64,000 nucleotides of DNA. Source: Irregularibacter muris. GTDB lineage: Bacteria > Bacillota > Clostridia > Eubacteriales > Garciellaceae. Shown here piece after piece: positions 61,070-64,000 of the stretch; position 1 is the stretch's first letter, and the number at the start of each line of letters is the position of its first letter. The stretch covers positions 1-64,000 of the forward strand of contig NZ_JANKAS010000001.1 in NCBI RefSeq assembly GCF_024622505.1, read 5' to 3'. Below the pieces are notes generated by a model, which was given only the letters and a program-made list of their open reading frames with translations, was not told where the DNA came from and searched no databases. The position numbers and the translations under genes are program-made.

Positions 61070-61165
61070 AAGGGGGGCTATTGTCTAGCCCTCCACAATT
61101 CCGTGACTTCTATGCTTAGGTTCCTACCGGAAAGATGAACTGCGCATAAGAATCTGGTTTTAAGG
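61070..61165 (+). other. possible structured 5' leader of the alarmone-synthetase gene
   Basis: A strong hairpin, GGGGGGCTA with TAGCCCTCC around a short TTGTC loop (61072-61094), is followed by TTCCG...CGGAA (61098-61133) and smaller pairings. The 110-nt tract has unusually high GC for this window. I do not recognise a known riboswitch class. Its function is unproven. Confidence 0.3.
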
Positions 61166-61178
61166 AGCGGAGAAAAGA

Positions 61179-61880
61179 ATGATGGAATTTAATGATATCA
61201 TGCAAATTAATTTGACAGATCTAGATCTAGATGTTTATGAAAATTTAAAAATCGTTGAAGATGTAAAGGGTTTTATTAGGCAGCAGCAGTTATACAATGC
61301 GGCCATCAAAGAAATAAGAACCAAGTTGGAAATACTGGATGAAGAATTTCAGGTGCAATACGATCATAACCCCATACACCATATAGAATATCGATTAAAA
61401 TCTCCTAAAAGTATTCTCCAAAAGCTGAAGAAAAAGGATTTGGATATCAGTATGTCTTCGGTAAGAGAAAATTTAATGGATGTTGCAGGTGTGCGGGTGA
61501 TTTGCAATTATATAGATGATATCAATAGTATAGCAAATTTGCTTATTGGACAAGATGATATTACTCTGATTGAAAAACGGGACTATATTACCCACCCCAA
61601 GGAAAATGGTTATCGTAGTTTGCATCTCATTGTAGCAGTTCCTATATTTTTAGCAGAGAAGACTGAAAAAATACCCGTTGAAATTCAAATACGCACCATT
61701 GCTATGGATTTTTGGGCAAGCCTGGAACACCAACTGAAATATAAATCAAGAGAAGATATATCCGAGGAATTGCGCCAACGATTGAAAAATTGTGCAGATT
61801 CCATTACTCAGCTGGATATGGAAATGTATGAAATTCATCAAGAAATAGCAGTGGGGAAGGATAGACAAACATCTTTATAA
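61179..61880 (+). CDS. small alarmone synthetase, RelQ-like (GTP pyrophosphokinase)
   Basis: 233 residues. The synthetase core has FQVQYDHNPIHHIEYRLKSPKSI, the loop VRENLMDVAGVRVICNY, then KENGYRSLHLIVAVP and VEIQIRTIAMDFWASLEHQLKYK, all typical of RelA/SpoT synthetase domains. There is no HD hydrolase or TGS/ACT domain, so it is a single-domain SAS of the RelQ/YjbM type. It makes (p)ppGpp from ATP and GTP/GDP independent of the ribosome. AAGGAGCGGAG precedes the ATG pair. A long terminator follows. Confidence 0.93.
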   Translation: MMEFNDIMQINLTDLDLDVYENLKIVEDVKGFIRQQQLYNAAIKEIRTKLEILDEEFQVQYDHNPIHHIEYRLKSPKSILQKLKKKDLDISMSSVRENLMDVAGVRVICNYIDDINSIANLLIGQDDITLIEKRDYITHPKENGYRSLHLIVAVPIFLAEKTEKIPVEIQIRTIAMDFWASLEHQLKYKSREDISEELRQRLKNCADSITQLDMEMYEIHQEIAVGKDRQTSL

Positions 61881-61883
61881 AAA

Positions 61884-61950
61884 ACTAGTATAAAAGGAGG
61901 GAGTCATTGTCACATTGAAGTGTGACAATGACTCCCTCTTTTGTACTAGT
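61884..61950. terminator. bidirectional terminator with a 31-bp stem
   Basis: The stem built on GAGGGAGTCATTGTCACA extends outward to ACTAGTA...TACTAGT with small imperfections around TTGAAG. T-runs occur on both strands. It lies between the convergent alarmone synthetase and CcdA-TlpA genes and slightly overlaps the end of the latter. Confidence 0.9.
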
Positions 61951-63256
61951 TATTAGCATCTAGGGTCTCTTGGATAATATTCTTCATCATATCCTTAGTG
62001 AGCATCCCTGGAGCATAGCCGTGGATATTTCCCTTTTTATCAATCATGAAAGTAGTGGGTAATGAAGAGATAGAGTATTGACTAAAAACCTCATCGGTCT
62101 CATCAAATACAATGGGGAAGGTGATATTGTTTTCCTTTAAAAACTTTAGTATACCATCCTTATCCACTTCTCGGGTATTGGGATTTTGTTCATTTTTAGG
62201 CCCTGCCACCCCAAGGATAATAACATCTTCTTGGTTTTTATTATATTGATGATAAAGAGCTTCAATATCAGGCATTTCTTTTTTACAAGGAGGACACCAG
62301 GTGGCCCAAAAATTTAAAAATACTACTTTTCCCTCATAATCCGAGAGGGTATGTTCATTGCCATACTGATCGGTTAAAGTAAAATCCATTGCAGGCATGA
62401 CGTCCGTTTCTTGGTTCTCCTCTGCAACTTCATCATTGGCAGAAGGATCTATATTTTCATCTTCTTCTACTGGATCTACAGGCATTTGTTCCTCTTGGGT
62501 ATTTTCAGGAGTCAAGGGGGAATCAAAGGAATTTAGATAGCCTGAAATCCCATTCATCCAACCTGTAAAGGTCATTATGCCCATAAGGATTAGAATGACT
62601 CCTCCAGCTTTTACGGTATATTTAAGAAGCTTTTGATGTTTTTTGAGGAAGTTTAATACCTGGGTAGTAAACAAACCTAACAATAAAAAGGGGATAATAA
62701 AGCCAATAGCATAAGTAAGGATTAATAGATTACCTAGAAAAGAACTACTGGCCCCTGATGCTAAAATCAACACAGAAGATAGGGCAGGCCCCACACAAGG
62801 TGTCCAAGCAAAGCTGAAGGTAAATCCCATGACAAAGGCTATAAAAGGATTGACTTCTTTTTTATAGAGATTAAAATTAAGTTTTCTCTCCTTTTTCAAA
62901 AAGCTAAGATCAAAGATTCCCAATTGAAATAAACCCAAAAGGATGATGACTACTCCACCAACTCTGGTAAAAATTACTTTGTTCTGCTGGAAAAATGATC
63001 CAAGGGCAGTAAAGGACATTCCTAGGATAAAAAAGGCTGTGGATATACCGAGGACAAAACACACCGTATGAAAAAACACCTTTTTTCTTTGGTAAGAGAT
63101 CACTCCTTGATCATCAATATGTTCTGCATTCCCTGCTAAATAACTGATGTAAATAGGGATAAGGGGGATGACGCAAGGGGAAAAGAAGGATAATATTCCT
63201 TCAATTAATACTAAAATAAAACTTAGACTATTTGTTGAAACTAAGGATTCAAACAT
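61946..63256 (-). CDS. CcdA-type thiol-disulfide transporter fused to a TlpA-like thioredoxin
   Basis: About 436 residues from the ATG at 63256 (AAGGAGAATATCT upstream); in-frame codons to 63298 add 14 residues without a ribosome site. Residues 1-240 are a CcdA/DsbD-beta-like membrane domain with six or seven helices and the two functional Cys in FSPCVIPLIPIY and FAWTPCVGPALS. An acidic linker (about 245-290, EEQMPVDPVEEDENID) joins to a TlpA/ResA thioredoxin with WATWCPPCKKEMPD. The fusion passes electrons from cytosolic thioredoxin to extracellular disulfides in one chain. A cytochrome c maturation role is not expected in an obvious anaerobe, so extracellular protein repair or spore cortex functions are possible. 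Confidence 0.93.
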   Translation of the reverse strand: MFESLVSTNSLSFILVLIEGILSFFSPCVIPLIPIYISYLAGNAEHIDDQGVISYQRKKVFFHTVCFVLGISTAFFILGMSFTALGSFFQQNKVIFTRVGGVVIILLGLFQLGIFDLSFLKKERKLNFNLYKKEVNPFIAFVMGFTFSFAWTPCVGPALSSVLILASGASSSFLGNLLILTYAIGFIIPFLLLGLFTTQVLNFLKKHQKLLKYTVKAGGVILILMGIMTFTGWMNGISGYLNSFDSPLTPENTQEEQMPVDPVEEDENIDPSANDEVAEENQETDVMPAMDFTLTDQYGNEHTLSDYEGKVVFLNFWATWCPPCKKEMPDIEALYHQYNKNQEDVIILGVAGPKNEQNPNTREVDKDGILKFLKENNITFPIVFDETDEVFSQYSISSLPTTFMIDKKGNIHGYAPGMLTKDMMKNIIQETLDANN

Positions 63257-63399
63257 AGATATTCTCCTTCTATTCATGGTTTTTATATAGGATATCATAT
63301 ATTCTTTAAAAAACTAAAGGATTCTATGATGTCAGTTGTCCCAAAAGAAAAATTCTTTATTGTATTTGTACAACAAATGAAGCTAATATAAGGGTATGA

Positions 63400-63528
63400 A
63401 AGAACAATCAAATAGATGAGAAATATTTTACATAAACTCCTCCATGGGGCAATCCTATATCTGCCTAAAATATATATTCCCTTAAAGAGAGGAAACAAAT
63501 CAAAGGGGTTACCAATTATTGATATCAC
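63400..63528 (-). pseudogene. possible fragment of a DUF1232 (YkvA-like) membrane protein
   Basis: On the minus strand the frame reads IGNPFDLFPLFKGIYILGRYRIAPW, which recalls the NPxDLIPDFIPxxGYLDD core of DUF1232 proteins in damaged form. No start with ribosome site was seen. The match is short and degenerate, so this is only a suggestion. The rest of 63257-63742 has no recognised gene. Confidence 0.2.
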
Positions 63529-63742
63529 TATAATAGAAAATGCTGGATAGACATATTTAACTTCTGCTATTTTATAGGAAAGAGAATTTTATGGTATAAT
63601 AAAATTCTAAATAAAAAGAAGAGGATATTAGGGGACTTCCCTTACTTTATTAAGAAAAACGTAAGAGATTAATAAGATAAAATTAAAAAACCAACCGAAT
63701 TTTTATGTTTCAATAGAAGTATAGAAAAGAGTTGTTTTTTTT

Positions 63743-63821
63743 ATGATATGGAAAAGCTGATCTTGCTAGCAAGGAACAAAACTTTCCTATATCACTAGAG
63801 CGACGATAGCCGCTTTCCTAT
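63743..63821 (+). other. unassigned structured element, copy B (related to 7166-7242)
   Basis: GATATGGAAAAG (63745-63756) pairs with CTTTCCTATATC (63782-63793, one G·T), around an inner CTTGC-TA-GCAAG hairpin. The tract CACTAGAGCG and a small AGCG/CGCT hairpin follow. Stem bases differ from copy A while pairing is kept (AAATAGG/CCTATTT against GATATGG/CCTATATC), as expected for a selected RNA structure. It lies about 80 nt before the lipoprotein start. Class unknown. Confidence 0.5.
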
Positions 63822-63897
63822 GCCTAGGGGAATCAAAACATAGATATTTATTTAACGGGTTTATCGGTGAAGAGGCGGAAGAAAGAGGGGGATGAAC

Positions 63898-64000
63898 ATG
63901 AGAAGAAAAATAGTAAAACCAGGAAGATTTATTCTATTTATTTTATTGGTTGCATTAATCATTTCAAGTTGCAGTAGCAAAGTTTTAACCATGATCAGTA
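63898..64000 (+). CDS. lipoprotein, 5' end only (cut by the window edge)
   Basis: The ATG at 63898 follows AGAGGGGGAT. The first 34 residues are basic, then hydrophobic, and end in LIISSC, a lipobox with the lipidated Cys at about 25. The mature part is cut off after ten residues, so function cannot be stated. The structured element copy B lies in its leader region and may control it. Confidence 0.7.
   Translation, partial: MRRKIVKPGRFILFILLVALIISSCSSKVLTMIS

Noticed and set aside
63295-63528. Minus-strand 77-codon reading frame
   Set aside because: No ribosome site and low-complexity hydrophobic composition. Only a weak resemblance to DUF1232 in part, so I list it as a possible fragment, not a gene.

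Overview
The window looks like chromosomal DNA of a low-GC, strictly anaerobic member of the Clostridia. It is AT-rich, with strong AGGAGG ribosome sites and many rho-independent hairpins. It carries a monofunctional Ni-Fe-S CO dehydrogenase, a cyclic-lactone agr locus, a sigma-54 activator, peptidases and a CcdA thiol-redox protein. Gene style resembles Alkaliphilus/Natronincola-type organisms, but no rRNA or marker gene fixes the genus. I saw no tRNA, rRNA or CRISPR array.

Layout. 1-7.1 kb: transglycosylase remnant; split permease pair, one half carrying a ferredoxin domain, divergent from a Crp/Fnr regulator; nitroreductase; AAA ATPase; and an MFS exporter/ArsR operon behind a consensus promoter with a 34-bp perfect palindrome. 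7.1-14.5 kb: tandem repeat, an unassigned structured element, a small two-gene operon with an operator-like dyad, and a complete type I restriction-modification system (hsdM, hsdS, hsdR). 14.6-20.5 kb: two inverted copies of a long hairpin repeat (a third, deleted copy lies at 18.1 kb), L,D-transpeptidase, UvsE, MBL hydrolase and an amino-acid permease. 20.5-24.3 kb: a divergent agr quorum-sensing locus with a short AgrD gene, surrounded by fossils: an internally deleted agrB, an IS3-like remnant and a duplicate of the permease 3' end. 24.3-31.8 kb: TSCPD protein, CooS, MutY, ClC transporter and topoisomerase III.

31.9-41.1 kb: a sigma-54 activator followed by a near-perfect -24/-12 promoter and five genes: AbgA-like amidohydrolase, AbgT-type transporter, old-yellow-enzyme/FAD oxidoreductase, IlvD-type dehydratase and an Asp/Glu-racemase family protein. 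This reads as an inducible catabolic unit for an acylated amino compound. 42-45 kb: N-acyl-D-amino-acid deacylase and a GntP-type permease broken by one stop codon. 45.4-50 kb: ECF sigma factor, membrane protein and an ABC exporter. 50-51.2 kb: a metallophosphoesterase with two in-frame UGA codons and a fragment of an integrative-element protein. 51.4-54 kb: AraC regulator plus ABC exporter. 54-58.5 kb: YfcC transporter, PepT and PepD. 58.5-60 kb: a yybP-ykoY manganese riboswitch with visible terminator, in front of a cation/calcium exchanger. 60-64 kb: CvfB-like S1 protein, small alarmone synthetase, CcdA-TlpA fusion, a second copy of the unassigned element and the start of a lipoprotein gene cut by the window edge.

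Most interesting points: the serine-lactone AgrD and its fossil duplicates, the paired unassigned RNA-like elements at 7.2 and 63.8 kb, the hairpin repeat family, the manganese riboswitch, and the sigma-54 catabolic operon. I did not find a clearly new multi-gene defence or biosynthetic system.
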